From Burkholderia territorii (GTDB taxonomy: Bacteria > Pseudomonadota > Gammaproteobacteria > Burkholderiales > Burkholderiaceae): 64,000 nucleotides of DNA. Below are positions 20,652-32,856 of the stretch, piece by piece (position 1 is the stretch's first letter; every line of letters begins with the position of its first letter). Under the pieces are notes generated by a model. It was not told the origin of the DNA. It did not search any database and worked only from the letters and a program-made list of their open reading frames with translations. The stretch is taken from positions 117,558 to 181,557 of the forward strand of contig NZ_CADFEJ010000013.1 of the NCBI RefSeq assembly GCF_902833055.1, given 5' to 3'. The position numbers and the translations under genes were made by a program.

Positions 20652-20665
20652 TTGAGGCAGATCAA
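20652..20665 (-). promoter_or_regulatory. Anr/FNR-like box upstream of the cyd operon
   Basis: On the minus strand TTGATCTGCCTCAA matches TTGAT-N4-ATCAA with one mismatch. It lies about 170 bases before cydP, a normal place for oxygen-responsive activation of a bd oxidase operon. The matching -10 hexamer is not obvious. Confidence 0.5.
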
Positions 20666-20750
20666 GGTTATGCGGAAGGTCGCGGAATTCGCGCGATACC
20701 CGATCAATAAGGTCGATTAACAAGAGACGATCGAGGCCGAACGACGGACG

Positions 20751-20783
20751 AAAAAAAACCGCTGCCGGTCGGGCAGCGGTTTT
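20751..20783 (-). terminator. Terminator of rpoH
   Basis: ACCGCTGCC and its complement (20758-20766 and 20772-20780) form a stem with a 5-base loop. Eight T follow on the minus strand, 26 bases beyond the rpoH stop. Confidence 0.9.
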
Positions 20784-20808
20784 GGGTAAAGCGCTCTAAA
20801 TCGCGAAA

Positions 20809-21744
<936 letters not shown>

Positions 21745-21806
21745 TAAAAAACTCCTTTGGAATCAGGGACAAACCCGTGGTCTCGGATGAGATTCCGGGG
21801 TCCATC

Positions 21807-21833
21807 TTAGCACTCCCGTAATCCGAGTGCTAA
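21807..21833. promoter_or_regulatory. CIRCE element (HrcA operator) upstream of rpoH
   Basis: TTAGCACTC (21807-21815), nine bases, GAGTGCTAA (21825-21833): a perfect match to the CIRCE consensus. It begins 63 bases before the rpoH ATG and covers the predicted start site of the sigma-E-like promoter, so HrcA binding should repress rpoH. Confidence 0.95.
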
Positions 21834-21837
21834 ATCC

Positions 21838-21864
21838 TTAGAGGGGGTGCGGGCATCGAAGTTC
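21838..21864 (-). promoter_or_regulatory. Sigma-E (RpoE) type promoter of rpoH
   Basis: Read on the minus strand: GAACTT (21864-21859), exactly 16 bases, then TCTAA (21842-21838). This is the sigma-E layout GAACTT-N16-TCTGA with one change in the -10. Transcription would begin near 21831, inside the CIRCE element. Confidence 0.7.
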
Positions 21865-22105
21865 CCGGTTCTCTATCGGGATCGTTGAATTGATAGTCTA
21901 ATTTGCGACAGGGCTGGCCGGCGGAAGTTCCGTAAGCCGTTGTTTCACATGGTAATCAGTAGACGGTTTCGATTTTTGTAGTTTTGGAAGCAAACAATTT
22001 CGCTTCGTGATGCCGATCGGAAAAGTCCTTTACCATACCATTCAGTTCGCTCGGGCCCGGCCGTTGCGGCGAGGCTCCATTCAACCCACAAAGTTGGAGT
22101 GTCTG

Positions 22106-22675
22106 ATGAACAATAAGAAGAATTGTCGCCCCCGTAGCCGGCTTGCGCTGCATGCGCTGCTGGCGGCGTCGCTGCTGGGCGGATCCGGTGCCGCGTTCGC
22201 CGATCGATGGGGAATCCAGGCGGGCGGCGGGTTTTCGGATCGCCACGGGATCGACAAGGCCGATCTCGGCGTCGTGTGGGATCCGGGCTGGAACTGGTGG
22301 GAAATCGGCGGCTGGCACTTCGCGTTCGTGATGGAAGGCCACGCCAGCTACTGGCACACGGGCGGCAATGTTCACGGCAGCATCGGCGAATTCGGCGCGA
22401 CGCCGATGTTCCGCTTCATCAAGAGCGCGGGCCAGGTGCGTCCGTTCGTCGAGGCCGGCGCCGGCATCCGCTTCCTGACTTCCCCGACGATCTCCGACAA
22501 GCTGTCGCTGTCGACGTCGTTCCAGTTCGTGGACGTCGTCGGCGTCGGCGCGCAGTTCGGAGAACGGCAACAGTACCAGCTCGGCTACCGTTTTCAACAT
22601 GTGTCTAACGCGGGTATCAAAGAGCCGAATCCTGGTATAAATTTCCACCAGTTCTACGTGCAGTACAACTTCTGA
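22106..22675 (+). CDS. PagL-family lipid A 3-O-deacylase, outer membrane
   Basis: A 189-aa protein with a signal peptide (LALHALLAASLLGGSGAAFA) followed by alternating hydrophobic strands that fit an 8-strand barrel and a final aromatic residue (VQYNF). The C-terminal FQHVSNAGIKEPNPG matches the PagL active-site block, with His165 and Ser167 as the likely catalytic pair. PagL removes the 3-O acyl chain from lipid A in the outer membrane. The ATG at 22106 has TTGGAG before it; an upstream in-frame ATG would bury the signal peptide. The acidic third residue of the triad is not certain. Confidence 0.85.
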   Translation: MNNKKNCRPRSRLALHALLAASLLGGSGAAFADRWGIQAGGGFSDRHGIDKADLGVVWDPGWNWWEIGGWHFAFVMEGHASYWHTGGNVHGSIGEFGATPMFRFIKSAGQVRPFVEAGAGIRFLTSPTISDKLSLSTSFQFVDVVGVGAQFGERQQYQLGYRFQHVSNAGIKEPNPGINFHQFYVQYNF

Positions 22676-22720
22676 TCCGCACGCCCGCGCATGGCGGGCG
22701 CGTTGCCGAGGAGTCAGGCG

Positions 22721-23104
22721 ATGGCGAAGGTGGTCGATGCGATTCGCGCGCTCGAGCGCGATCGGTTCCGGGCGATGGTCGACGGGGACGGCGAGGCGCT
22801 CGATGCGCAATTGTCGGACAAGGTGTTCTTCGTGCACACCAACGGCAAACGCGAAACCAAGCAGCAGTTCATCGACGCCATCGTCGGCGGCCGCCGTCGC
22901 TATCGCCAGATCGAAATCCAGTCGCAAGACCTGCTGCCCGTCGGCGACGCAACCTGCGTCGTCACCGGGCGCGCACTGATCGAGATGGAAACCAACAACG
23001 GCGGGCTGGTGTTTCCGATCGCCTATACCGCCGTCCATACGCACGAGCAGGGGCAGTGGCGCCTGCTGGCGTGGCAGGCGACGCGGTGCGCGACCGAGAC
23101 ATGA
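22721..23104 (+). CDS. NTF2-like (DUF4440-type) small protein
   Basis: A 127-aa protein with the cone fold of the NTF2-like superfamily: helices at the start (AIRALERDRFRAMVDGDGEA), then strands with VFFVHTNGKRETKQQFIDAI, ending in a Trp-rich strand (QWRLLAWQATR). Such proteins are small enzymes or ligand binders; the function here is unknown. The ATG at 22721 has GAGGAG 6 bases upstream. It lies 45 bases after the pagL-like gene and ends at a terminator, so the two may share a transcript. Confidence 0.7.
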   Translation: MAKVVDAIRALERDRFRAMVDGDGEALDAQLSDKVFFVHTNGKRETKQQFIDAIVGGRRRYRQIEIQSQDLLPVGDATCVVTGRALIEMETNNGGLVFPIAYTAVHTHEQGQWRLLAWQATRCATET

Positions 23105-23137
23105 GCGTGTGTCGCGCTCCTTTTCATGTCCCGACCG

Positions 23138-23161
23138 AAGCGGCCTCCTGGGCCGCTTTTC
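23138..23161 (+). terminator. Terminator after the NTF2-like gene
   Basis: AAGCGGCC (23138-23145), loop TCCTG, GGCCGCTT (23151-23158), followed by TT. The minus strand has no T run, so it serves the plus-strand transcript. Confidence 0.8.
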
Positions 23162-23247
23162 ATTGCCCGTGCGGCGCGGATTGCGCGGCGCACGGGCGGT
23201 CACGCACCGCTCGCTGACGTTCGAACACTGAAACGAAAACCCGCCGG

Positions 23248-25289
<2,042 letters not shown>

Positions 25290-26264
25290 TCACGGTGGGA
25301 GCCGGGCGATCCGCACGATCGTCGCGACTTGCCGCGCAAGCGTGTCGGGTACCGGAATTTCGCCGCGCAGCACGGCGTCCGTCCACGCGGCCGTGGTTGC
25401 CGCGTCGCGCGATTCCGGCAGCGCGACGGGCGGCGCGTCGCTCGACGAGCGCTCGGGATCGATCAGCGTGTCGCATACGCCGTCGTGCAGCCAGTCGACC
25501 TGCACCTGGCGTCGCGTGTCGGCCACCGCCTCGCCTTCGGTGCCGCGCGCGAGCAGCGCGCCGCCGAGCGCGGCGTCCGGATGATCGCGGAACAGTTGCG
25601 CGAGGCTGTCGCGGTACGGCGGATGCGTGTAGTTCACGAGCCGCAGCCCGGCCGGCGCGAACGGCTGCAGGATCTTCACGAGCGTGTGCGTCGAGTTGCG
25701 CACGCCGAGCACGCCGCGCAGCGACAGCAGGCGCGCGATGCGCGGCGCCAGCGCATCGATCGGCGCGAACGCGACGCGGCGTTCCGCGAGCGTGTCCTCG
25801 ATCGCGTCGTGCGATGTCGACGGCGCGATCGACAGCGCCGAGAAGATCTCCGCGCTCGTCACGCGGCCCGGATCGCGCTCGACGCCGTGCACGAGCACCG
25901 GCACGCCTTCACGCGCGAGCAGCAGCGCGAGCAGCGGCACCAGGTTCGGCTGCTTGCGCGCGCCGTTGTAGCTCGGGATCGACACCGGGCGGAACGCGGC
26001 GTCCTGCACGCGCACCGGTTCGAACGATGCCTGCGCGGCGGCGAGCATCGCGGCCAGTTCGTCGGCGCTTTCGCCCTTCAGGCGATAGGCGATCAGGATC
26101 GCGCCGAGCTCGACGTCCGACACGCGCGCGTCGAGCATCGCGCGATAGAGCTCGAACGTGTCTTCGGCGGACAGCGCGCGTGCGCCGTGCGGGCCGCGGC
26201 CGATTTCCTTGATGAAGCGGGCGCAAGGGAACGGCGAGGCTGCGGAATCGTGGGGAGCGGTCAT
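25290..26264 (-). CDS. ybiB: YbiB/TrpD2-family DNA-binding protein
   Basis: A 324-aa protein with the anthranilate phosphoribosyltransferase fold. It has the N-terminal helical domain (ALSAEDTFELYRAMLDARVS, GAILIAYRLKGES) and the glycosyltransferase-like domain with PSYNGARKQPNLVPLLALLL, where TrpD's GTGGD phosphoribosyl loop is absent. E. coli YbiB binds DNA and lacks TrpD activity. I chose the ATG at 26264 because it starts at the family's usual place. It is a lone gene, divergent from maiA. Confidence 0.85.
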   Translation of the reverse strand: MTAPHDSAASPFPCARFIKEIGRGPHGARALSAEDTFELYRAMLDARVSDVELGAILIAYRLKGESADELAAMLAAAQASFEPVRVQDAAFRPVSIPSYNGARKQPNLVPLLALLLAREGVPVLVHGVERDPGRVTSAEIFSALSIAPSTSHDAIEDTLAERRVAFAPIDALAPRIARLLSLRGVLGVRNSTHTLVKILQPFAPAGLRLVNYTHPPYRDSLAQLFRDHPDAALGGALLARGTEGEAVADTRRQVQVDWLHDGVCDTLIDPERSSSDAPPVALPESRDAATTAAWTDAVLRGEIPVPDTLARQVATIVRIARLPP

Positions 26265-26432
26265 CGGGGCGCGCGGTGAGCGGTGGGGAATGCCCCGAGT
26301 ATCGCACGGGCGCGGCTCGCCCAAGCACGGCCGCGCGCGCCGACGCGGCGCGGCGCGCTAAACTCGGGTTCCCGGCGGGGCCGCGTGCGCCGCGGCGCCG
26401 TTGCCGGCCGAATACGAACAGAGAGACATCCC

Positions 26433-27077
26433 ATGAAGCTCTACAGCTATTTCCGCAGTTCCGCGTCGTACCGCGTGCGGATCGCCCTGAACCTGAAGCA
26501 GTTGCCGTACGACACGGTGCCCGTGCACATGCTGCGCGACGGCGGCGAGCAATTGAAGGACGCTTACCGCGCGTTGAATCCGGATGCGGTCGTGCCGACG
26601 CTGATCGACGGCGACGCCACGCTGCAGCAATCGCTCGCGATCATCGAATATCTCGAGGAAACGCATCCCGAACCGGCGCTGTTGCCGAAGCAGCCCGTCG
26701 ATCGCGCGTATGTGCGGGCGATCGCGCTGCAGATCGCGTGCGAGATCCATCCGCTCAACAATCTGCGCGTGCTCAAATACCTGAAGCACACGCTGAATGT
26801 GCCCGAGGAAGCGAAGAACGACTGGTACCGGCACTGGATCGAGGCGGGTTTCGCGTCGCTCGAGACGCGCCTCGCGAACGATCCGCGCACCGGCAAGCTC
26901 TGCTTCGGCGACACGCCGACGCTCGCCGATATCTGCATCGTGCCGCAGGTGTTCAACGCGAACCGTTTCTCGATCGACACGACCCGTTTTCCGACGCTCC
27001 ATCGGATCGCCGAACATGCGTCGACGCTCGACGCGTTCAAGGCCGCCGAGCCAGGCGTGCAGCCCGATGCCGAGTGA
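26433..27077 (+). CDS. maiA: Maleylacetoacetate isomerase (zeta-class GST)
   Basis: A 214-aa glutathione-S-transferase fold enzyme. It opens KLYSYFRSSASYRVRIALNL, where the SSxSxR motif is the zeta-class glutathione site; VVPTLIDG and QSLAIIEYLEE follow. The C-terminal half is helical (CEIHPLNNLRVLKYL). It isomerises maleylacetoacetate to fumarylacetoacetate in tyrosine breakdown, or maleylpyruvate in related routes. No other tyrosine-degradation gene is adjacent. The ATG at 26433 is preceded by a GAGAGA ribosome site. Confidence 0.92.
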   Translation: MKLYSYFRSSASYRVRIALNLKQLPYDTVPVHMLRDGGEQLKDAYRALNPDAVVPTLIDGDATLQQSLAIIEYLEETHPEPALLPKQPVDRAYVRAIALQIACEIHPLNNLRVLKYLKHTLNVPEEAKNDWYRHWIEAGFASLETRLANDPRTGKLCFGDTPTLADICIVPQVFNANRFSIDTTRFPTLHRIAEHASTLDAFKAAEPGVQPDAE

Positions 27078-27126
27078 CGCCGCGACGGCGCAAGCGGCCG
27101 GCTGAACGGCTGGCCGGCCACGCATG

Positions 27127-27151
27127 AAAAAAGGGCGCCCGAAGGCGCCCC
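27127..27151 (-). terminator. Terminator of ftsY
   Basis: GGGCGCC and its complement (27133-27139 and 27144-27150) around a CGAA loop, with six T following on the minus strand. It lies 24 bases after the ftsY stop. Confidence 0.88.
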
Positions 27152-27174
27152 GTCGCGGTGCGGGCCGGCTGCGT

Positions 27175-28335
27175 TCAGCCGAGCAGCGCGTCCGCGAATT
27201 CCACTGCGCTGAACGGCTGCAGGTCCTCGACCTTCTCGCCGACGCCGATGAAGTAGACGGGCACCGGGCGCTGCCGCGCGATCGCGGCGAGAATGCCGCC
27301 CTTCGCGGTGCCGTCGAGCTTCGTGACGATCAGGCCCGTGAGGCCCAGCGCATCGTCGAATGCCTTCACCTGCGTGAGCGCGTTCTGGCCCGTGTTCGCG
27401 TCGATCACGAGCAGCACCTCGTGCGGTGCGCCATCGTGCGCCTTCGAGATCACGCGCTTCACCTTCTTCAGCTCTTCCATCAGGTGCAGCTGCGTCGGCA
27501 GGCGGCCGGCCGTGTCGGCCATCATCACGTCGATCTTGCGCGCGCGCGCGGCGCTGACCGCGTCGAAGATCACCGCGGCCGGGTCGCCGCTTTCCTGCTG
27601 GACGACCGTCACGTTGTTGCGCTCGCCCCAGACGGCCAGCTGTTCGCGCGCGGCCGCGCGGAACGTGTCGCCCGCGGCCAGCAGCACCGACTGGTCGAAG
27701 CTCTGCAGGTGCTTCGCGAGCTTGCCGATGCTGGTCGTCTTGCCGGCGCCGTTCACGCCCGTGATCATCATCACGAGCGGCTGCGCGCGGCCGAGCATCA
27801 GCGATTTCTCGAGCGGCTTGAGCAGCTCGACGAGCAGGTCGTGCAGTGCGCTCTTCACCTGTTGCGGATCGGTCAGCCGGCCCGCGCGCACCTTCTCGCG
27901 CAGCGCGCCGAGCAGGTATTCGGTCGCATCGACGCCGGCGTCGGACATCAGCAGCGCGGCTTCGAGCTCTTCGTACAGGTCGTCGTCGATCTTCGTGTTG
28001 ACGAACACGCCGGTGATGCTCGAGCCCGTCTTCGCGAGGCCGGACTTCAGGCGCGCGAGCCACGATTTCTTCGCGGCGGCGTCCTGCGTCGGCGGCGGAA
28101 CGATCTCGACCGCTTCGACGACTTCGTCGCTGCCGTCGTTGGTCGGCGTGACCGTCATCACGACGGCCGGCGCGGCCGGCTGCGCTTGCGCGGGCGCCTG
28201 CGGCGCTTCGATCGGCTCGCGCGCGTCGGCGGCGGGCGCGTCGGACGGTTCGTCCGGTTGCGGCGCATCGATCGATTGCGATTCCGCGGAGTCGGGCTCC
28301 TGCGTTTTCTTGAATCGTTTGAAGAAGCTGAACAT
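27175..28335 (-). CDS. ftsY: Signal recognition particle receptor FtsY
   Basis: A 386-aa SRP GTPase that docks ribosome-SRP complexes at the inner membrane. The first roughly 90 residues form the acidic, Pro/Ala-rich A domain; an N domain (KSWLARLKSGLAKTGSSITG) and a GTPase domain follow, with [15 protein letters not shown], the DTAGR loop and TKLDGTAKGG. Start chosen at MFSFFKRFKK because the basic, aromatic N-terminus is a membrane-binding feature of the family. It is divergent from rsmD, a common arrangement in proteobacteria. Confidence 0.96.
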   Translation of the reverse strand: MFSFFKRFKKTQEPDSAESQSIDAPQPDEPSDAPAADAREPIEAPQAPAQAQPAAPAVVMTVTPTNDGSDEVVEAVEIVPPPTQDAAAKKSWLARLKSGLAKTGSSITGVFVNTKIDDDLYEELEAALLMSDAGVDATEYLLGALREKVRAGRLTDPQQVKSALHDLLVELLKPLEKSLMLGRAQPLVMMITGVNGAGKTTSIGKLAKHLQSFDQSVLLAAGDTFRAAAREQLAVWGERNNVTVVQQESGDPAAVIFDAVSAARARKIDVMMADTAGRLPTQLHLMEELKKVKRVISKAHDGAPHEVLLVIDANTGQNALTQVKAFDDALGLTGLIVTKLDGTAKGGILAAIARQRPVPVYFIGVGEKVEDLQPFSAVEFADALLG

Positions 28336-28537
28336 GGTCTGACGTCGGGAAGAGGGCGGGGCGCCGCCAGGGCGGAGCGCCGGAGGGGCCGTCATGCGTG
28401 CGCACGGCGGCCGAAACCGTGCATTTTATCAGCGCGGCGACGCACTCGCGTCAGCCGGTGCCGCCGCTGTGGTAACGTGCGCCTGTTTGGCGGTGCGCCC
28501 TCCTGCGCACCCGGTCCTCCGTCGTCGATATTTCCGT

Positions 28538-29152
28538 ATGTCCCGTTCCTCTTCCGGCCGCCCGACGGCCTCCCCTGGCCGCGGCAAGCCGCACACGATC
28601 CGCATCATCGGCGGTGACTGGAAGCGCACGCCGCTCGCCGTGCTCGATCTCGACGGCCTGCGGCCGACGCCCGATCGCGTGCGCGAGACGCTGTTCAACT
28701 GGCTCGGCCAGGATCTCGAAGGCCGGCGCTGCCTCGACCTGTTCGCGGGCACCGGCGCGCTCGGTTTCGAGGCTGCGTCGCGCGGCGCGACGAGCGTCGT
28801 GATGGTCGAACGCCACCCGCGCGCGGCGCAACAACTGCGCGCGATCAAGGACAAGCTCGGCGCGCGCTCGGTCGAGGTCGCGGAAGCCGACGCGCTGCGG
28901 CTCGCGGCCGGGCTGACCCCGGGCGCGTTCGACGTCGTGTTCCTCGATCCGCCGTTCGGTGAGCCGGCCGTGCTCGATCGCGCGATCGCGCTGGCGGCGC
29001 CGCTCGTCGCGCCGGACGGCGCGCTGTACGTGGAGACGGGCGCGGAACTCGACCCGGCCGCGCACGAAGCGCTGGCCGGTTGGCAGGTGGTGAAGCACGG
29101 CAAGGCAGGCGCGGTTCACTATCATTTGCTGCGGCGCGAAAATGATGAATAA
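28538..29152 (+). CDS. rsmD: 16S rRNA (guanine966-N2)-methyltransferase
   Basis: A 204-aa SAM-dependent methyltransferase of the 30S ribosome. It has RIIGGDWKRTPL near residue 20, RPTPDRVRETLFNWL, the SAM-binding LDLFAGTGALGFEA and the catalytic DPPF (FLDPPFGEP). Length is normal. The ATG at 28538 follows a weak ribosome site. coaD begins 111 bases after the stop; rsmD-coaD is a conserved pair. Confidence 0.95.
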   Translation: MSRSSSGRPTASPGRGKPHTIRIIGGDWKRTPLAVLDLDGLRPTPDRVRETLFNWLGQDLEGRRCLDLFAGTGALGFEAASRGATSVVMVERHPRAAQQLRAIKDKLGARSVEVAEADALRLAAGLTPGAFDVVFLDPPFGEPAVLDRAIALAAPLVAPDGALYVETGAELDPAAHEALAGWQVVKHGKAGAVHYHLLRRENDE

Positions 29153-30087
<935 letters not shown>

Positions 30088-30168
30088 CCGCGTGACGACG
30101 CGCGCCGCTCGCGTCGTCACGGATTGCCCGGCCGGCGCCGCGTGGCGCCGGTTCCTTCCCCCTTCGAG

Positions 30169-31236
30169 TCAGCCGATCAGGTCGCGCAATGCCGCGACGA
30201 GCGCGTCGCATTCGGCGTCGGTGCCGACGGTGATGCGCAAGTGCTGGTCGATGCGCGGCGCCCGGAAGTGCCGTACGAAAATTTCCCGATCCTTCAGCTT
30301 CGCCGCGATCGTGCCCGCATCGTGCGCGGGATGACGCGCGAACACGAAATTCGCGGCCGACGGCACGACGTCGAAACCGAGTGACTCGAGCGCGTGCGTG
30401 AGCCGCGCGCGGCTGTCGATCACGCGCCGGCAGGTCGCATCGAAGTAGTCGGTGTCTTCGTATGCCGCTTGCGCGGCGACCTGCGCGAGCCGGTCGAGCG
30501 GATACGAGTTGAAGCTGTCCTTCACACGATTCAATGCGTCGATCAACGCCGCATCGCCGAACGCGAAGCCGACGCGCATGCCCGCCAGCGAGCGCGCCTT
30601 CGACGTCGTGTGCACGACGAGCAGGTTCGGATGGCGGTCGATCAGCGTGATCGCCGATTGCGCGCCGAAATCGACGTACGCCTCGTCGATCAACACGACC
30701 GACGACGGGTTCGCGGCCGCGATCCGCTCGATGTCCGCGAGCGGCAACGCGCGTCCGGTCGGCGCGTTCGGGTTCGGAAACAGCACGCCGCCCGCATCGT
30801 CGAGATAGTCCTCGACCCGGATCGAGAAGTCGTCCGCGAGCGGCACGATTGCGGTCTCTACGCCGTACAGGCGCGCATAGGTCGGGTAGAAGCTGTACGA
30901 GATGTCGGGAAAGCGCAGCGGCCGGTCATGCTTGAGCAGTGCCTGGAATGCGTGCGCGAGCACCTCGTCGGAGCCGTTGCCGACGAAGACCTGCCCGGGC
31001 TTGATCCGATGATGCGCGGCGACCGTCTCGCGCAGTGCGCGCGCGAGCGGGTCGGGATAGCGGCGCAGCGTGTCGCCGGTGTCGCCGAGTTCGCGTGTGA
31101 TCGCCGCGACGACGCGCGGCGAGGGCGGATAGGGATTCTCGTTGGTGTTCAGCTTGACGGGATGTGCGAGCGCGGGCTGCTCGCCCGGCACGTAAGGCAC
31201 GAGTTGCTGAACGACGTCGCTCCAGTAACGGCTCAC
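30169..31236 (-). CDS. hisC: Histidinol-phosphate aminotransferase
   Basis: A 355-aa PLP enzyme of fold type I, which transfers an amino group to imidazole-acetol phosphate in histidine synthesis. It has [14 protein letters not shown] near the N-terminus, [18 protein letters not shown] and the PLP-lysine region [17 protein letters not shown] chose the GTG at 31236 because AGGAG lies 7 bases before it; a TTG at 31257 is in frame but has no ribosome site. It is outside the main his operon, so it may be a second HisC copy. Confidence 0.92.
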   Translation of the reverse strand: MSRYWSDVVQQLVPYVPGEQPALAHPVKLNTNENPYPPSPRVVAAITRELGDTGDTLRRYPDPLARALRETVAAHHRIKPGQVFVGNGSDEVLAHAFQALLKHDRPLRFPDISYSFYPTYARLYGVETAIVPLADDFSIRVEDYLDDAGGVLFPNPNAPTGRALPLADIERIAAANPSSVVLIDEAYVDFGAQSAITLIDRHPNLLVVHTTSKARSLAGMRVGFAFGDAALIDALNRVKDSFNSYPLDRLAQVAAQAAYEDTDYFDATCRRVIDSRARLTHALESLGFDVVPSAANFVFARHPAHDAGTIAAKLKDREIFVRHFRAPRIDQHLRITVGTDAECDALVAALRDLIG

Positions 31237-31365
31237 CGCTTGGCTCCTGACGGGCAAAACGACCAGATTACCGCATGTGGCGGTTGCGGTGCGTGATCGC
31301 GCACGAAGCAGTCGCCGCCCGGCGCCGCCGGACGGCAGGTTGCACCATGCCGGTGCGATGCGGAT

Positions 31366-31965
31366 TCAGTTGCGATGCAGCTGCATCGTCGCGCGATCGA
31401 GTTCGCCCTTGACGACCATCGGCATCACGGCGAGCGCGCGCTCGATCGATGCGTCGATCACGTCCTGCTCCTCGCGGCGCGGCGGCTTCAGCACGAAGTT
31501 CGCGACGTCGGGCTTCGCGCCGGCGCGCGCGCCTTCCGGGATCAGATCGCGCGGATGGCCGATGCCGATGCGCAGGCGCCAATACTGCTGCGACGACAGA
31601 TGCGCGGTGATGTCCTTCAGGCCGTTGTGGCCGCCGCTGCCGCCGCCGAGCTTCAGCTTCACCGTGCCGGGCGGCAGATCGAGTTCGTCGTGGGCGACGA
31701 GGATCTGGTCGGGCAGGATCTTGAAGAAACTCGCGAGCGCGACGACCGACTGGCCGGAGCGGTTCATGTAGGTTTGCGGCTCGAGCAGGTGCACTTCCTC
31801 GCCGTGCAGGCGCGCTTTCGCGTAAAAGCCATGGAAGCGGCGCTCGTCGCGCAGCGTCGCGCCGGCTTCGCGGGCGAGCTGGTCGATCAGCCAGAAGCCG
31901 GCGTTGTGGCGCGTCGCGGTGTATTCCGCCCCGGGATTGCCGAGGCCGACGATCAGTTTGATCAT
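31366..31965 (-). CDS. pth: Peptidyl-tRNA hydrolase
   Basis: A 199-aa enzyme that frees tRNA from drop-off peptidyl-tRNA. The N-terminus [20 protein letters not shown] contains the catalytic His of the TRHN motif; YMNRSGQSV and [11 protein letters not shown] with [12 protein letters not shown] complete the active site. It follows rplY by 120 bases, a conserved pairing, with a terminator between them. Confidence 0.97.
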   Translation of the reverse strand: MIKLIVGLGNPGAEYTATRHNAGFWLIDQLAREAGATLRDERRFHGFYAKARLHGEEVHLLEPQTYMNRSGQSVVALASFFKILPDQILVAHDELDLPPGTVKLKLGGGSGGHNGLKDITAHLSSQQYWRLRIGIGHPRDLIPEGARAGAKPDVANFVLKPPRREEQDVIDASIERALAVMPMVVKGELDRATMQLHRN

Positions 31966-32000
31966 GACGTTTCGTAGGCGGCAGCGCCCGCCTGGGCGCA

Positions 32001-32037
32001 GAAAAAGAAAAACCCGCCGGGCAAGCCACGGCGGGTT
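32001..32037 (-). terminator. Terminator of rplY
   Basis: AACCCGCCG (32037-32029 on the minus strand) pairs with CGGCGGGTT (32019-32011) and is followed by a T-rich tail (TTTCTTTTTC). It separates rplY from pth, though read-through is possible. Confidence 0.85.
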
Positions 32038-32085
32038 GCGTCGACCGTTTCTCGAAACGGATCGATCGGGCGCGTAGGCGGCCGC

Positions 32086-32694
32086 TTAGGCAGCCGGCGT
32101 TTCGCCTTCGCCTGCTGCGTCCGACACGGCGCCAGCCGGGACCGTCGCCGATGCGATGACCGGGTTTTCCGCGTCGACGTGCGCGACCAGCGTCACGCCC
32201 TTCGGCAGTGCGATGTCCTTCGCGTGCAGCGACTGACCTGCTTCGATCTTCGACAGATCGACTTCGAGGAATTCCGGCAGAGCCGACGGCAGGCACTCGA
32301 CTTCGATTTCCGTCGCGACGTGCGAGACGATTGCGCTCGACAGCTTCACTGCCGGGCTGACTTCAGCGTTCAGGAAGTGCAGCGGCACCTTCGTGTGCAG
32401 CTTCTTCTTCGCGTCGACGCGCTGGAAGTCCACGTGCAGCACGAGTTGCTTGAACGGGTGGTATTGCACGTCGCGCAGCAGAACCTGTTGCGACTGGCCA
32501 GCGATTTCCAGGTCGAGGATCGACGAGTGGAAGGCTTCCTTCTTCAGTGCGTGCCACAGCGCGTTGTGATCCAGTTCGATCTTTTGCGGGGCTGCTTCGC
32601 CACCGTAGACGATACCCGTGGTCTTACCGGCGTTGCGCAGGCGGCGGCTCGCACCCGTACCTTGCTGTTGGCGCTCGAAAGCGACGACTTTCAT
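32086..32694 (-). CDS. rplY: Ribosomal protein bL25 (L25/TL5/Ctc, long form)
   Basis: A 202-aa 5S-rRNA-binding ribosomal protein with the N-terminal L25 fold ([20 protein letters not shown]) and the C-terminal TL5 beta domain ([20 protein letters not shown]), longer than the 94-aa E. coli protein. The tail is Ala/Glu rich. I chose the ATG at 32694 (MKVVAFERQ), which has a GGAG ribosome site; an ATG four codons upstream is less likely. It lies between prs and pth. Confidence 0.95.
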   Translation of the reverse strand: MKVVAFERQQQGTGASRRLRNAGKTTGIVYGGEAAPQKIELDHNALWHALKKEAFHSSILDLEIAGQSQQVLLRDVQYHPFKQLVLHVDFQRVDAKKKLHTKVPLHFLNAEVSPAVKLSSAIVSHVATEIEVECLPSALPEFLEVDLSKIEAGQSLHAKDIALPKGVTLVAHVDAENPVIASATVPAGAVSDAAGEGETPAA

Positions 32695-32856
32695 GTGATT
32701 CTCCATTAGCTGCCCGCGACCAGGCAGTAAAACGGGGCCGGCGAAATGGCGGCCCCCGATGAAACGGACGGGGCTTCGTCTATCCCGTCCGATTGTGCAA
32801 AAAGCGAAGCGTTGCCGCTTCGCTTTCCGCGCATGCTATATCGTGTCGTTCCGCGA

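Larger units (their letters stand above)
20481..20808. other. Upstream region of the cyd operon
   Basis: 328 bases between the cydP start and the rpoH stop. It holds the rpoH terminator (20751-20783), an Anr/FNR-like box (20652-20665) and an AT-rich patch around 20560-20600 that could contain the cyd promoter. I could not fix a -10/-35 pair with confidence. Confidence 0.6.
21745..22105. other. Divergent region between rpoH and the pagL-like gene
   Basis: 361 bases with no gene. The rpoH side holds the CIRCE element and a sigma-E-like promoter. The other side (about 21950-22050) is AT-rich and should contain the promoter of the pagL-like gene, which I cannot place exactly. Confidence 0.7.
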
